Assembly: GCA_012838225.1 (NCBI GenBank)
Contig: DUPT01000021.1
Span: 1-64,000, forward strand
Length of the DNA stretch: 64,000 bases
From: Tissierellia bacterium
GTDB taxonomy: Bacteria > Bacillota > Clostridia > Peptostreptococcales > Acidaminobacteraceae
Direction of reading: 5' to 3'
Shown here in pieces: positions 8,071 to 16,407 of this stretch (position 1 is the stretch's first letter; each line of letters begins with the position of its first letter). Below the pieces are notes generated by a model that had not been told where the DNA came from, did no database searches, and saw only the letters and a list, made by a program, of their open reading frames with translations. A program made the translations under genes and the position numbers.

Positions 8071-8860
8071 GCTGCGTCATGGACTGTTGATGGGACTGGG
8101 ACTCATTTGGTGGCTGACAAAGCCTGAGCGGCGTGACGATGCCATGAGCGATTGGCAGGGTGATTTCTCCCACCGGGGGCTCCACGATCCGGCGGCACCG
8201 GAAAATACCGAGGCGGCTTTTCAAAAATCGATCGAGCAGGGTCTTGGCTTTGAATTTGATGTCCAGCTGACAAAGGATGATCAGCTCGTGATCCATCACG
8301 ATTTTGATGGCCGGCGAAGCTTTGCCTCCGCTGACCGAATCGATCAACTGACTCTCGAGAAGCTGCGACAAAAAAGGTTGTTTCAGACGGATGAGACGAT
8401 CATGACACTGGAGGAACTGCTCGAGCTGAGTGCCGGCCGCGTCCGACTGATCCTCGAGATCAAGACTGAAAAAAGGGCGTCCCATATCGCCAGACTGGTG
8501 GCCGAAAGACTCGATGAGTATCCGGGCGAGGTGGTGATCGAATCGTTTCATCCGCTGGTGCTGTGGTGGTTTCGCCGCCACCGGCCGGAGATGATCCGGG
8601 GGCAGCTCTCCTACAATTCGTTTAAGGCCGCTCCGTCGGTCCGAAACTTCTTGTTAAGCCACTACCTGTTCAATGCTCTGGCTAGGCCGCATTTTGTGGC
8701 CCATGCGTTTGAGGACAGACACGACTGCGGTCTGAGACTGCAGCGCTGGCTCCACCGGACACCGCTGGTGGTCTATACCATCAAGAATCCGACCGACTAC
8801 CGGACAGCTAAGGCGATTTTTTCAACGATCATCTTTGAGGATTTTCTGCCGGAAGAATAG
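8063..8860 (+). CDS. Glycerophosphodiester phosphodiesterase
   Basis: 265-residue protein of the GDPD family, hydrolysing glycerophosphodiesters to glycerol-3-phosphate and an alcohol. The catalytic pattern is visible: SHRGLHDPAAPENTEAAF, then FEFDVQLTKDDQLVIHHD, and LILEIK. A hydrophobic N-terminal segment (LLMGLGLIWWL) suggests membrane anchoring or export. ATG at 8063 overlaps the stop of the MFS gene (ATGATTAA) and has GAGGAG 10 bases upstream; a TTG at 8045 is less likely. Possible role: salvage of lipid head groups. Confidence 0.9.
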   Translation: MIKLRHGLLMGLGLIWWLTKPERRDDAMSDWQGDFSHRGLHDPAAPENTEAAFQKSIEQGLGFEFDVQLTKDDQLVIHHDFDGRRSFASADRIDQLTLEKLRQKRLFQTDETIMTLEELLELSAGRVRLILEIKTEKRASHIARLVAERLDEYPGEVVIESFHPLVLWWFRRHRPEMIRGQLSYNSFKAAPSVRNFLLSHYLFNALARPHFVAHAFEDRHDCGLRLQRWLHRTPLVVYTIKNPTDYRTAKAIFSTIIFEDFLPEE

Positions 8861-8888
8861 CTTTATGTCAATCTTCCATACCAAGTGC

Positions 8889-8910
8889 AACACCGCCCAT
8901 AGGCGGTGTT
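8889..8910. terminator. Bidirectional terminator
   Basis: Stem AACACCGCC / GGCGGTGTT, loop CATA, between convergent genes. Followed by a T-rich run on the plus strand; the minus side is less T-rich. Confidence 0.65.
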
Positions 8911-8919
8911 GTTGTTTGA

Positions 8920-10236
8920 TTATAGGGTGATCGCCTCTGATCGGGTCAGGATATCCACCTGATAGCCTTGGGAGGCCAGGTAGGCCTGCCAGTCGATCAG
9001 CACCTCCGGTTCACCGTGACCCAACAGGATCCTTTGGGGTGAGCCGGTAGCGATCCATTCGCTTAAGTCATCGCGATCCCCATGGCCCGAGAAGCCGGAG
9101 ATCGGGATGATCTCCGCTTGGACCTCGACCGGTCGCTCCCCGATGATGACCGGTAGGCCCTCAAGGATCGCACGGCCGACGGTCTCTTCGGCCTGAAAGC
9201 CGACAAAGATGACGGTGGTGGTTTCATGCGGCAAGAAGGCCTCGAGGTGGTGCGTGATATGACCGCCCTGGGCCATGCCGCCGGAGCTGATGATCAGCTT
9301 CGGATGGGTCTTTTTATCGAGGGAATACGATTCACCGGGGTCTTGAAGCAGGTGGACATTGGGGCCGCTTAGATACTTTTCATCGAACGAGGCCGACAGG
9401 TAGTCTTGTCGTTCGCGATAGATCTCCAGAGCTTTTAGACCCAGCGGCGAATCGAGATAAGTCGGGATCTGATCCAGTTCGTTCAGCCGCCCGGTCTGTT
9501 CGGCCAGTTGTCTTAGGCCGTGGAGGATCTCGGTGGTGCGTCCGACACTGAAGGCCGGGATGATGATGGTCTGTCCCTGTCTGAACTTTTCGATCACGGT
9601 CTCAAGCAGCTCGTGATAGGCATCGATCTTCTTACGATGGAAGCTGTTGCCGTAGGTCGACTCACTGACCACGATATCGGTCGGTCCGATCGGCGCCGGA
9701 TCAGGATAGAAATTGTTTCGGTAGCGGCCGACATCGCCTGAGAAGGTGATGGTCTTCTCCTCCAGCCTAAGCTTCACAAAGGCCGAGCCTAAGAGATGAC
9801 CGCTCTGGTGGAAGCTGATGGCGATATCGCCGTGATTGATGGGATCATTGAAGGCCACCGGATACGTCAGCGCCAGCGTCTTCCAGACATCCTCCTCGGT
9901 GTAGAGGGGATCGGACTCTTCAAGTTGGATCTCGGCACTGTCGATCAGCAGTGCCTCCAGGAGATCTCTGGTCGGATAGCTCAGATAGATCGGGCCGCGA
10001 AAGCCGCCCTTGACCAGCATCGGCAGTCTTCCGGAATGGTCGATATGGGCGTGGGTCAGGATGACAAAGGCCAGCTTTGAGGGGTCGAATTCGATCGGTG
10101 CATAGTTGGCCGCCTCGATGGCGGGTGAGCCCTGGAACAGACCGAAGTCGATCAGAAAACCGGTCCCATCGTCGGTCTGGATGTAGGAATTGGAGCCGGT
10201 GACTTCACCGGCTGAACCATAAGCAGTTATTTGCAT
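8920..10236 (-). CDS. Metallo-beta-lactamase/beta-CASP ribonuclease-like protein
   Basis: 438-residue protein of the MBL-fold beta-CASP family (YsgH/CPSF-like RNA-processing exonucleases). The zinc motif HAHIDH is at residues 62-67, after GSAGEVTGSNS near the N-terminus; the beta-CASP part holds the conserved segment SGGMAQGGHITHHL, and the C-terminal RMMBL part has FSGHGDRDDL and LGHGEPE. Likely an RNA-trimming enzyme in the cytosol; direct substrate unknown. The ATG at 10234-10236 has GGAGG six bases upstream; the ORF extends six codons further but without a site. A divergent gene starts about 95 bases away. Confidence 0.9.
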   Translation of the reverse strand: MQITAYGSAGEVTGSNSYIQTDDGTGFLIDFGLFQGSPAIEAANYAPIEFDPSKLAFVILTHAHIDHSGRLPMLVKGGFRGPIYLSYPTRDLLEALLIDSAEIQLEESDPLYTEEDVWKTLALTYPVAFNDPINHGDIAISFHQSGHLLGSAFVKLRLEEKTITFSGDVGRYRNNFYPDPAPIGPTDIVVSESTYGNSFHRKKIDAYHELLETVIEKFRQGQTIIIPAFSVGRTTEILHGLRQLAEQTGRLNELDQIPTYLDSPLGLKALEIYRERQDYLSASFDEKYLSGPNVHLLQDPGESYSLDKKTHPKLIISSGGMAQGGHITHHLEAFLPHETTTVIFVGFQAEETVGRAILEGLPVIIGERPVEVQAEIIPISGFSGHGDRDDLSEWIATGSPQRILLGHGEPEVLIDWQAYLASQGYQVDILTRSEAITL

Positions 10237-10282
10237 GAGATACCTCCGATGCATGTATACCCATTGTTGTCTTGGGGTATTA

Positions 10283-10311
10283 TTGAACCAGACATACGGT
10301 TATCGTATAAT
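10283..10311 (+). promoter_or_regulatory. Promoter of the nitroreductase-like operon
   Basis: TTGAAC (10283-10288), 17-base spacer, TATAAT (10306-10311), 19 bases before the start codon. Confidence 0.8.
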
Positions 10312-10330
10312 GAAAATCGGAGGAAAAACT

Positions 10331-11224
10331 ATGAGTCAAATTCAAGCTTTAACGAAGCGTAAATCAGTGCGTGAGTATCATAAGCGGGGTCTAAAGGCCG
10401 AAGCCCTATCTTTTATCGAGCAGGCCATCCGTCCCCCGTATGCGGTCGCAAACGGCGACCTGGTCGATATCCGGTTTCTGGAAAACGGTACCGATGTCCA
10501 GACTAAACTGGCCGGACTGGCCGGCTATGCCGGTGTCATGATCGAAGCCCCCCATTATCTGGCCGTATTTGTCGAACCGACGCCCAAGGCTTATCGGGCG
10601 GCCGGTTATTATGTCGAGAAGCTATTGTTTGATGCCATGGAATACAATATCGGGACCTGTTGGATCCATGTCGGTCAACCCGAGGCCGCCAAGGCTCGTC
10701 TAGGCCTCGAGACCGATAAGAGTCTGGTCGCCTTGGTCGCTCTCGGTGAGCCGCTCGAGGAAAACGCCATCGCCAAATTTTTCCAACGCATCAAGGCCAA
10801 TAAGCCCAGTGTCTACAGCCCGGGCGGCTACGGTGATTTTGATGTCCAATACGAAGAGCGTCGCTCGGACCGTCACGCCACAGTCGATCTGGTCTATCTC
10901 GATACCTGGGGCAACAGCCTGACCCATGATGAATTGGAGCAGCGCAATCTGCTGGAGATCTATACCCTGATGAAAAATGCGCCCTCATGGGGCAATCGTC
11001 AGCCCTGGAAATTCATCATCGACGGTCATGATATCGTCCTGGCGATCGAGAACAATGAGCGAGGCGATGTTGCCAGTGACAATCTCGATGGCGGGATCGC
11101 CATGTTCTACTTCGACCTGGCGATGAATCAGCGCGGCTTTAGCGGTCAGTGGCATCCGCTGTATGAGAACAATTACCGGGTGCCGGGTGATTATACCATC
11201 GTCGGAAAGTATACCGTCGAGTAG
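10331..11224 (+). CDS. Nitroreductase-fold protein (putative TM nitroreductase)
   Basis: 297-residue protein resembling tandem half-domains of the nitroreductase fold: an N-terminal RKSVREY motif that binds FMN phosphate in the family, and a second part beginning LMKNAPSWGNRQPWKFII, the 'sNrQPwrf' motif. Such long clostridial members are annotated as putative nitroreductases; electron donor and substrate are unknown. Start ATG at 10331 follows GGAGGAAAAACT, and a sigma-A promoter lies just before; an upstream extension to 10235 would run through the promoter. First gene of an operon with trmB, cls and lspA (overlaps of 1 to 4 bases). Confidence 0.8.
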   Translation: MSQIQALTKRKSVREYHKRGLKAEALSFIEQAIRPPYAVANGDLVDIRFLENGTDVQTKLAGLAGYAGVMIEAPHYLAVFVEPTPKAYRAAGYYVEKLLFDAMEYNIGTCWIHVGQPEAAKARLGLETDKSLVALVALGEPLEENAIAKFFQRIKANKPSVYSPGGYGDFDVQYEERRSDRHATVDLVYLDTWGNSLTHDELEQRNLLEIYTLMKNAPSWGNRQPWKFIIDGHDIVLAIENNERGDVASDNLDGGIAMFYFDLAMNQRGFSGQWHPLYENNYRVPGDYTIVGKYTVE

Positions 11225-11859
11225 TGGGACGAGGTTTTCGCTTACGGGGACTCACCAATATCGATCAACGACTGGAGCAGATCTCGTATCTGCTCTCCTT
11301 GCCTGAACTGGATCACTTTTCTGATATCTTCGATAAGGATCAGCCGGTCTATCTCGAGGTCGGAATGGGCCGGGGCAACTTTATCTATCAAAATGCCCTG
11401 CGCTATCCCGAGAGAAATTTCATCGGGCTCGATCAGGCCGGCATCCTGGTGCTTAAGGCGAGTGAGCGGATGGAGGAGAAGCCCAATCTCAAGCTGATGG
11501 TGGGTGATTTTGAGGAAGTCCAGCTTCATTTTCCCGACGAATCACTGGCCGGGATCTTTCTCAACTTTTCCGATCCCTGGCCCAAGACCAGACACCATAA
11601 AAGACGCTTGACCCATCGGCGCTTCCTTGAGATGTATGATCGACTGCTTCAGCCCGGCGGTGAGATCCGCTTCAAGACCGACCGGGAGGATCTGTTCGAT
11701 TTTTCGCTCAAGGAGCTGAGCGAAACGGGTCGCCAAGTTCTGGCCGTGACCCGCGATCTTCACGCCGATGAGCGTTATCCCGACAATATCATGACCGAAT
11801 ATGAGTCCAAGTTTTCTCAGATGGGTCATCCCATCTACGGCTTGATCTATAGGAAGTAA
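11224..11859 (+). CDS. trmB: tRNA (guanine-N7-)-methyltransferase
   Basis: 211-residue SAM-dependent enzyme that methylates G46 in the tRNA variable loop. Motif I is VYLEVGMGRGNFI, and the TrmB signature NFSDPWPKTRHHKRRL is clear, as is the C-terminal T-x-Y-E segment (TEYESKF). GTG start at 11224 overlaps the last base of the preceding stop codon; no other start fits the family length. Immediately followed by cls. Confidence 0.95.
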   Translation: MGRGFRLRGLTNIDQRLEQISYLLSLPELDHFSDIFDKDQPVYLEVGMGRGNFIYQNALRYPERNFIGLDQAGILVLKASERMEEKPNLKLMVGDFEEVQLHFPDESLAGIFLNFSDPWPKTRHHKRRLTHRRFLEMYDRLLQPGGEIRFKTDREDLFDFSLKELSETGRQVLAVTRDLHADERYPDNIMTEYESKFSQMGHPIYGLIYRK

Positions 11860-13380
11860 ATGAAGAAACAAACGGTTGTCCTATTGGTGATCATCGGGAT
11901 CATCCTGTTTATCGCTATGATGGTCTCGTTTGGCCGAAATTGGAGCGATATCTGGCAGATCCTGCGCTTTATTCTGCGCTATAGCTTCGCCATCTATATC
12001 ATCGGTTTGGCGTTTCTGATCTTCATCGACCATCATCCGCCTCAGGTGACGATGGCTTGGCTGATGATTTTCTTGGTGTCGTCGTATATCGGCTTTATTG
12101 CCTATATCCTATTCGGTCGAAACCTCCTCAAGCGCCGGACGGCCCGAAAGAAGGAGCAGGCGACCGGCCGATCGGTGGCGGTGCTCCACCACGGCTGTGA
12201 TGAGTCGCTCCTAGAAGAGGAGACGGATGAGGACATCCTAAAGATCAAGCGGCTATTGATGATGTCGTCTCAGGCCTGCATCACACAGGACAATCAGGTG
12301 GAGGTGTTCTCCGATGGCACGTTTAAGTTTGAGCGATTGTTTGAGGATCTGGCCAAGGCCAAAAAGCATATCCACGTCGAGTATTTCATCCTAAAGAGCG
12401 ACTATCTCGGCGGAGTCCTCCAGCAGATCCTGATCCAAAAGGCCAAGGCCGGCCTCGAGGTCCGGGTGATCTATGATGCGGTCGGCAGCTGGCGGCTGAG
12501 CAAGGCCTATATCCAGGAGCTAAAAGAGGCCGGCGTCGAGATCAAGCCGTTCTATCCGGTGGTATTGCCGGTGCTGTCGCGTGAGCTCAACTACCGCAAT
12601 CACCGCAAGATCGTCGTGATCGACGGCCAGATCGGCTATGTCGGCGGCGTCAATGTCGGCGATGAATACATCGGTCTCGATAAAAGGTTCGGCTATTGGC
12701 GGGATTCCCACCTGCGCTATACCGGCAGCGGCGTCCACGCCCTGCAGAAGATTTTTTTGAACGATTGGTACTATTTGACCAAACACCTGCTGAGTGATGA
12801 TGACTATTTCCCGGAAGCGATCGATCCCGGGCAGGAACAGATGCAGGTGGTCGAGAGCGGACCGGACTATAACTGGGAGGCCATCAAGCAGGCCTTTTTC
12901 ACCATGATCACCGGCGCCACCCAAAGCCTTTGGATCACCAGCCCCTATCTGGTGCCGGATGAGGCGATGATGATGTCGCTTAGAAATGCCGCCTTGAGCG
13001 GGGTCGATGTCCGGATCATTTTGCCCCAAAAGGCCGACCACTTCATGGTCTATTGGGCCACCCGCGACAATCTCGAGACGCTCCTACGCGATGGCGTCAA
13101 GATCTATCTCTACCGCAAAGGCTTTATCCATTCCAAGTGTATTATCGCCGATCATAAGATCGCCTCGATCGGAACGGCCAATCTCGATAATCGGAGCATG
13201 GGGATCAATTATGAGGTCAATGCCTTCTTGTACTCGAACCCCTCGATCGCCCGATTGGAATCGGATTTCCTCCAGGACCTGCGCCACTGTCAGGAACTGA
13301 GCTTGACGCAGTATGCCGAGCGGCCGGTCTGGAATAAAATACTAGAAAGTGTCGGGCGATTGTTCTCGCCCCTACAATGA
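11860..13380 (+). CDS. cls: Cardiolipin synthase (phospholipase D family)
   Basis: 506 residues: two N-terminal membrane helices (about 6-22 and 38-57, possibly a third at 65-86) then two PLD domains with HKD motifs, H248-x-K250-D255 and H424-x-K426-D431. It condenses two phosphatidylglycerols to cardiolipin and glycerol at the membrane. Length and layout match Bacillota Cls. The ATG follows the trmB stop with no gap, and the gene overlaps lspA by 4 bases (ATGA). Confidence 0.95.
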   Translation: MKKQTVVLLVIIGIILFIAMMVSFGRNWSDIWQILRFILRYSFAIYIIGLAFLIFIDHHPPQVTMAWLMIFLVSSYIGFIAYILFGRNLLKRRTARKKEQATGRSVAVLHHGCDESLLEEETDEDILKIKRLLMMSSQACITQDNQVEVFSDGTFKFERLFEDLAKAKKHIHVEYFILKSDYLGGVLQQILIQKAKAGLEVRVIYDAVGSWRLSKAYIQELKEAGVEIKPFYPVVLPVLSRELNYRNHRKIVVIDGQIGYVGGVNVGDEYIGLDKRFGYWRDSHLRYTGSGVHALQKIFLNDWYYLTKHLLSDDDYFPEAIDPGQEQMQVVESGPDYNWEAIKQAFFTMITGATQSLWITSPYLVPDEAMMMSLRNAALSGVDVRIILPQKADHFMVYWATRDNLETLLRDGVKIYLYRKGFIHSKCIIADHKIASIGTANLDNRSMGINYEVNAFLYSNPSIARLESDFLQDLRHCQELSLTQYAERPVWNKILESVGRLFSPLQ

Positions 13381-13850
13381 TTATGATTGAAACCTTGATG
13401 ATCCTGGGAATCATCCTGTTGGATCGACTAAGTAAAAGCTGGGCGATGGAGAGTCTTCGGACAGTCGATACCATCCCGCTGTGGCCGGATGTCTTCCATC
13501 TGAGCTATCGGACCAATACCGGTGCGGCCTTCTCGATTTTTCGGGAGCATACCGAGATCCTGGCGGTGCTTTCGTTTGTCCTGAGCGCCGGCCTGATCTG
13601 GTATCTGATCCGGAGTCGGCGCCAAGAGCCCTTCAATCTGTCGCATGTCGGACTGAGCTTTATCATCGGCGGCGCGATCGGTAATGGGATCGATCGGTTG
13701 GTCTATCGCTATGTGGTGGACATGTTCGATTTTCGATTGATCAATTTTGCCGTCTTCAATGTTGCCGACAGCTTTATCACCGTCGGGGTGAGTCTCATCA
13801 TCTTTGATCTGTTGTTTTTGGAGAAAAAGCGACAAAAAAAACAGGCCTAG
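13377..13850 (+). CDS. lspA: Lipoprotein signal peptidase (signal peptidase II)
   Basis: 157-residue membrane aspartic protease that removes signal peptides from prolipoproteins. Conserved segments are all present: NTGAAFS, the glycine-rich IGGAIGNGIDR, VVDMFDF with the first catalytic Asp, and FNVADS with the second. Four membrane helices. The ATG overlaps the cls stop (ATGA). Lipoproteins that would be its substrates are encoded in this window (at 33440 and 50928). The stop codon lies inside a hairpin shared with the convergent small gene. Confidence 0.96.
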   Translation: MIMIETLMILGIILLDRLSKSWAMESLRTVDTIPLWPDVFHLSYRTNTGAAFSIFREHTEILAVLSFVLSAGLIWYLIRSRRQEPFNLSHVGLSFIIGGAIGNGIDRLVYRYVVDMFDFRLINFAVFNVADSFITVGVSLIIFDLLFLEKKRQKKQA

Positions 13851-13856
13851 CCTGTT
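13832..13856 (-). terminator. Terminator spanning two convergent stop codons
   Basis: Minus-strand stem AACAGGC / GCCTGTT, loop TAG, followed by TTTTTT. The hairpin (13840-13856) covers the lspA stop and part of the stop of the small minus-strand gene at 13855. Confidence 0.8.
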
Positions 13857-14028
13857 AATTGTTCGGATCGATGTCCTCTAATCGGAGATCGTCCGAATGA
13901 TAGATTTCGCGTTGGGTGACCGGGCCGGCAGATGATCCGCCCTCTTTGGAAAAGATCATGGTCGCCAGGCTGGTCAGGATGACCAGGGATAAAAATCCCA
14001 CTAAAAACAATCGTAGACTTCGACTCAT
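13855..14028 (-). CDS. Small membrane protein, 57 residues
   Basis: Unrecognised small protein. It starts MSRSLRLFLVGF, has a single hydrophobic segment (about residues 7-26) after a basic start, and ends in a polar, acidic tail (LRLEDIDPNN). The topology suggests a signal anchor with the tail outside. Evidence that it is real: AGGAG six bases before the ATG, a plausible minus-strand promoter (TTGCAT, 17 bases, TAGGAT) in the 58-base gap before the divergent MurE-like gene, and a strong terminator right at its stop. Function unknown. Confidence 0.7.
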   Translation of the reverse strand: MSRSLRLFLVGFLSLVILTSLATMIFSKEGGSSAGPVTQREIYHSDDLRLEDIDPNN

Positions 14029-14086
14029 ACTATACTCCTGAAAACATCCTAACCTACTTTATCAGAAAATGCAAACGGAGAGCATC

Positions 14087-15625
14087 ATGAACACGCTAAA
14101 ACTATTCGATCAGGTGGAGCTGATCAAACGGCCCGAGACCGATCTTGAGATCGCCCAGATCCGGTGGGATTCGCGCAAGGTCGAGCCGGGGGATCTGTTT
14201 GTGGCCCTGGTGGGTCACACGGTCGATGGTCATGACTATATCGAGCAGGCGATCGCAAACGGGGCGGTGGCGCTGCTCCTCGAGCGAGAGGTGGCAGCTG
14301 AACTACCGCAGTTTGTGGCGGGAAATACCCGGGAGGCGATGGCGTTGGCGGCGGCCAACTTCTATGATCATCCGTCAAAGGAGTTGACGCTGGCGATGGT
14401 GACGGCCAGTAACGGCAAGACCACCACCAATGGCATGCTGGTCAGTATCCTGGAGGCGGCCGGACAACATGTCGGTATCATCGGCACCGTCGCGGTCGAA
14501 TACGGCGATATCACGCTGCCGGCCATCCTGACGACGCCGGAGAGCGTCGATCTGCAGCGCCATCTGCGGGCGATGGTCGAGGCCGGCGTGAGTCATGTCT
14601 GTATGGAGGCGTCCTCCATCGGGATCAGCGACCACCGGATCGATGGCCTCTATCCGGCGGTGGCATCTCTGAACAATATCACGCCTGAGCATATCGATGC
14701 CCACGGTGATTTTGAGACGTATCTCGGACTGAAAAAAAGCCTCCTGCAGCGGCTTAAGCCGCCGGCGGTGGCCGTCTACAACTATGATGTGGCCGAGTTT
14801 GCCGATCTGACGGAGATTACGGTGACTAAGCAGACCTTTTCGACCGAGAGCGATCAGGCAGATGTCTATGTGAAACAGCTGGATCTGTCGACCGGCCGGG
14901 CCAAGTTTCTCGCCGTCCTAAGGCATCCGATCGGCGCAGTCGAGGCGGGCGAGTATCCGATCGAGCTGTCGATCCCGGGCTTTCACAGTGTGGCCAATGC
15001 GATGTCGGCCCTGACGATGGCCTTGGTGCTCGGCCAATCGATCGAGCATATCCAAGCCGGCCTGCACCGGTTTTCGGGTGTGGAGCGGCGGTTTGAATTT
15101 ATATACGAAAAGGACTTTATCATCGTCGATGATCATTTCGCCAATCGGGGCAATATCGATGTCACGCTAAAGACCCTGGAGTTCATGGACTTCAATCAGG
15201 TCCATATGGTCTATGCCATTCGGGGAAATCGCGGCTATATCACCAACCGTGACAATGCCGAGGGCATCGCCGAGTGGTATCATAAGCTGCCCTTTGGCTC
15301 CCTGACGGCGACCCTTAGTCAGGACTATACCTCTGATAAGGATAAGGTATCCGAGACCGAGCGACGGGTGTTTGAGGACACGATGCAGCGCGAGGGCATC
15401 GACTATACCGTGATCGATAAGCTCGAGGAGGCGGTGGCCCGGGGGCTGTCGCTCGTGCAGCCGGGCGATGTCTTGCTGCTGGTGGGCTGTCAGGGGATGG
15501 ACTTTGGCGGTCACCTCGCCCTGATGCAGCTGGAAAAGGCTCATCCGGAGTACGATCCGAGCGAGCTCTATGCTCCAATCAAACACCGGGTGGCCGGCAT
15601 CGTGGGACGTGATTATGCCGACTGA
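14087..15625 (+). CDS. MurE-like Mur ligase-family protein with altered motifs
   Basis: 512-residue ATP-dependent Mur ligase of the MurE type: N-terminal substrate domain (DSRKVEPGDLFVAL), central ATPase domain with TASNGKTTT at 107-115, and NNITPEHIDAHG; C-terminal domain with FSGVERRFE. Differences from true MurE: the motif DYAHTPD is replaced by VDDHFANRGN, and the DNPR motif that selects diaminopimelate is missing (SQDYTSDKDKV instead). Hence it may add a different amino acid or act on another substrate; a genuine murE may lie elsewhere. ATG at 14087 has GGAG six bases upstream. The next gene overlaps its end. Confidence 0.75.
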   Translation: MNTLKLFDQVELIKRPETDLEIAQIRWDSRKVEPGDLFVALVGHTVDGHDYIEQAIANGAVALLLEREVAAELPQFVAGNTREAMALAAANFYDHPSKELTLAMVTASNGKTTTNGMLVSILEAAGQHVGIIGTVAVEYGDITLPAILTTPESVDLQRHLRAMVEAGVSHVCMEASSIGISDHRIDGLYPAVASLNNITPEHIDAHGDFETYLGLKKSLLQRLKPPAVAVYNYDVAEFADLTEITVTKQTFSTESDQADVYVKQLDLSTGRAKFLAVLRHPIGAVEAGEYPIELSIPGFHSVANAMSALTMALVLGQSIEHIQAGLHRFSGVERRFEFIYEKDFIIVDDHFANRGNIDVTLKTLEFMDFNQVHMVYAIRGNRGYITNRDNAEGIAEWYHKLPFGSLTATLSQDYTSDKDKVSETERRVFEDTMQREGIDYTVIDKLEEAVARGLSLVQPGDVLLLVGCQGMDFGGHLALMQLEKAHPEYDPSELYAPIKHRVAGIVGRDYAD

Positions 15626-16379
15626 TCCGATCGACTACGATCAGGCACTGCTGAAGCGACTGCTTCGGTTGATCGTTCGAAAACAGGAGCTGCTCGGGCC
15701 GGAGTACTTTAAGCTGTCGGCCCGCTATCAGGTGGCCGTCGGTTCGATCGAGGCAGAGCTGGAGCTGCTGAAGCTTCAGGTGATGCGTTTGAGGCGGCGG
15801 ATCCAATTGCTCGAAGCCTTCTCCGCTAGTGAGGTCATTGATGAGAGCCTGATCGAGCGGGCGTTGGCGAGTGAATTCTATCAGCAGGAGCTAGAGATTA
15901 CCGATCAGCTCAGACAGACCGATCAGTCGCGTGATTTTCTACGATCACCCCTGGTCAAGGACGAACCGGCCGAGGCCGAGGCGATCTTTTGCGAGATGAT
16001 CTTCAAGCTCCATCCGGCCTTTCACGATCACCACACCGAGGCCCAAGAGGAGCTTCTGGGCGATGTGCTTGAGGCCTATGCGCTGTCCGATTGGGAGGCG
16101 ATGGGTGAGCTCTATGAAACGGTAAAGCCCATGGCTGAGCCGACGGCGCCACGTCATGATACGCTGGAGCGGATCGCTCGCACCGAGCAGGAGATCGAGG
16201 AGATCTGGGACAATTTTCCCTATAATCAACAACAACTCTTGGCGGATGAGATCAAGCTGGCCGAGCGACAGCATGAGCTGTATCGGTTGATCTCAGCCAA
16301 AAAAGAAGAACTGGCCGCCTGGACCAATCGCTATACCATGTTGAATGAGAACCGTCAGGCCGGCCCTCTCAAGAATTGA
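15615..16379 (+). CDS. Coiled-coil protein with degenerate J-domain-like motif
   Basis: Unassigned 254-residue protein, mostly helical and charged. Residues 30-75 and the last 60 or so look like coiled coils. The central segment IFKLHPAFHDHHTEAQEELLGDVLEAYALSDWEAM resembles the 'KLHPDLNP...LW..V..AYE.GDLE' pattern of J-domain-derived proteins, but the HPD tripeptide reads HPA, so Hsp70 stimulation is unlikely. The ATG at 15615 overlaps the stop of the MurE-like gene by 11 bases; an earlier ATG at 15570 is possible. No function assigned. Confidence 0.6.
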   Translation: MPTDPIDYDQALLKRLLRLIVRKQELLGPEYFKLSARYQVAVGSIEAELELLKLQVMRLRRRIQLLEAFSASEVIDESLIERALASEFYQQELEITDQLRQTDQSRDFLRSPLVKDEPAEAEAIFCEMIFKLHPAFHDHHTEAQEELLGDVLEAYALSDWEAMGELYETVKPMAEPTAPRHDTLERIARTEQEIEEIWDNFPYNQQQLLADEIKLAERQHELYRLISAKKEELAAWTNRYTMLNENRQAGPLKN

Positions 16380-16407
16380 GGCACTATGATAAAAAGAAAG
16401 CTAATGT

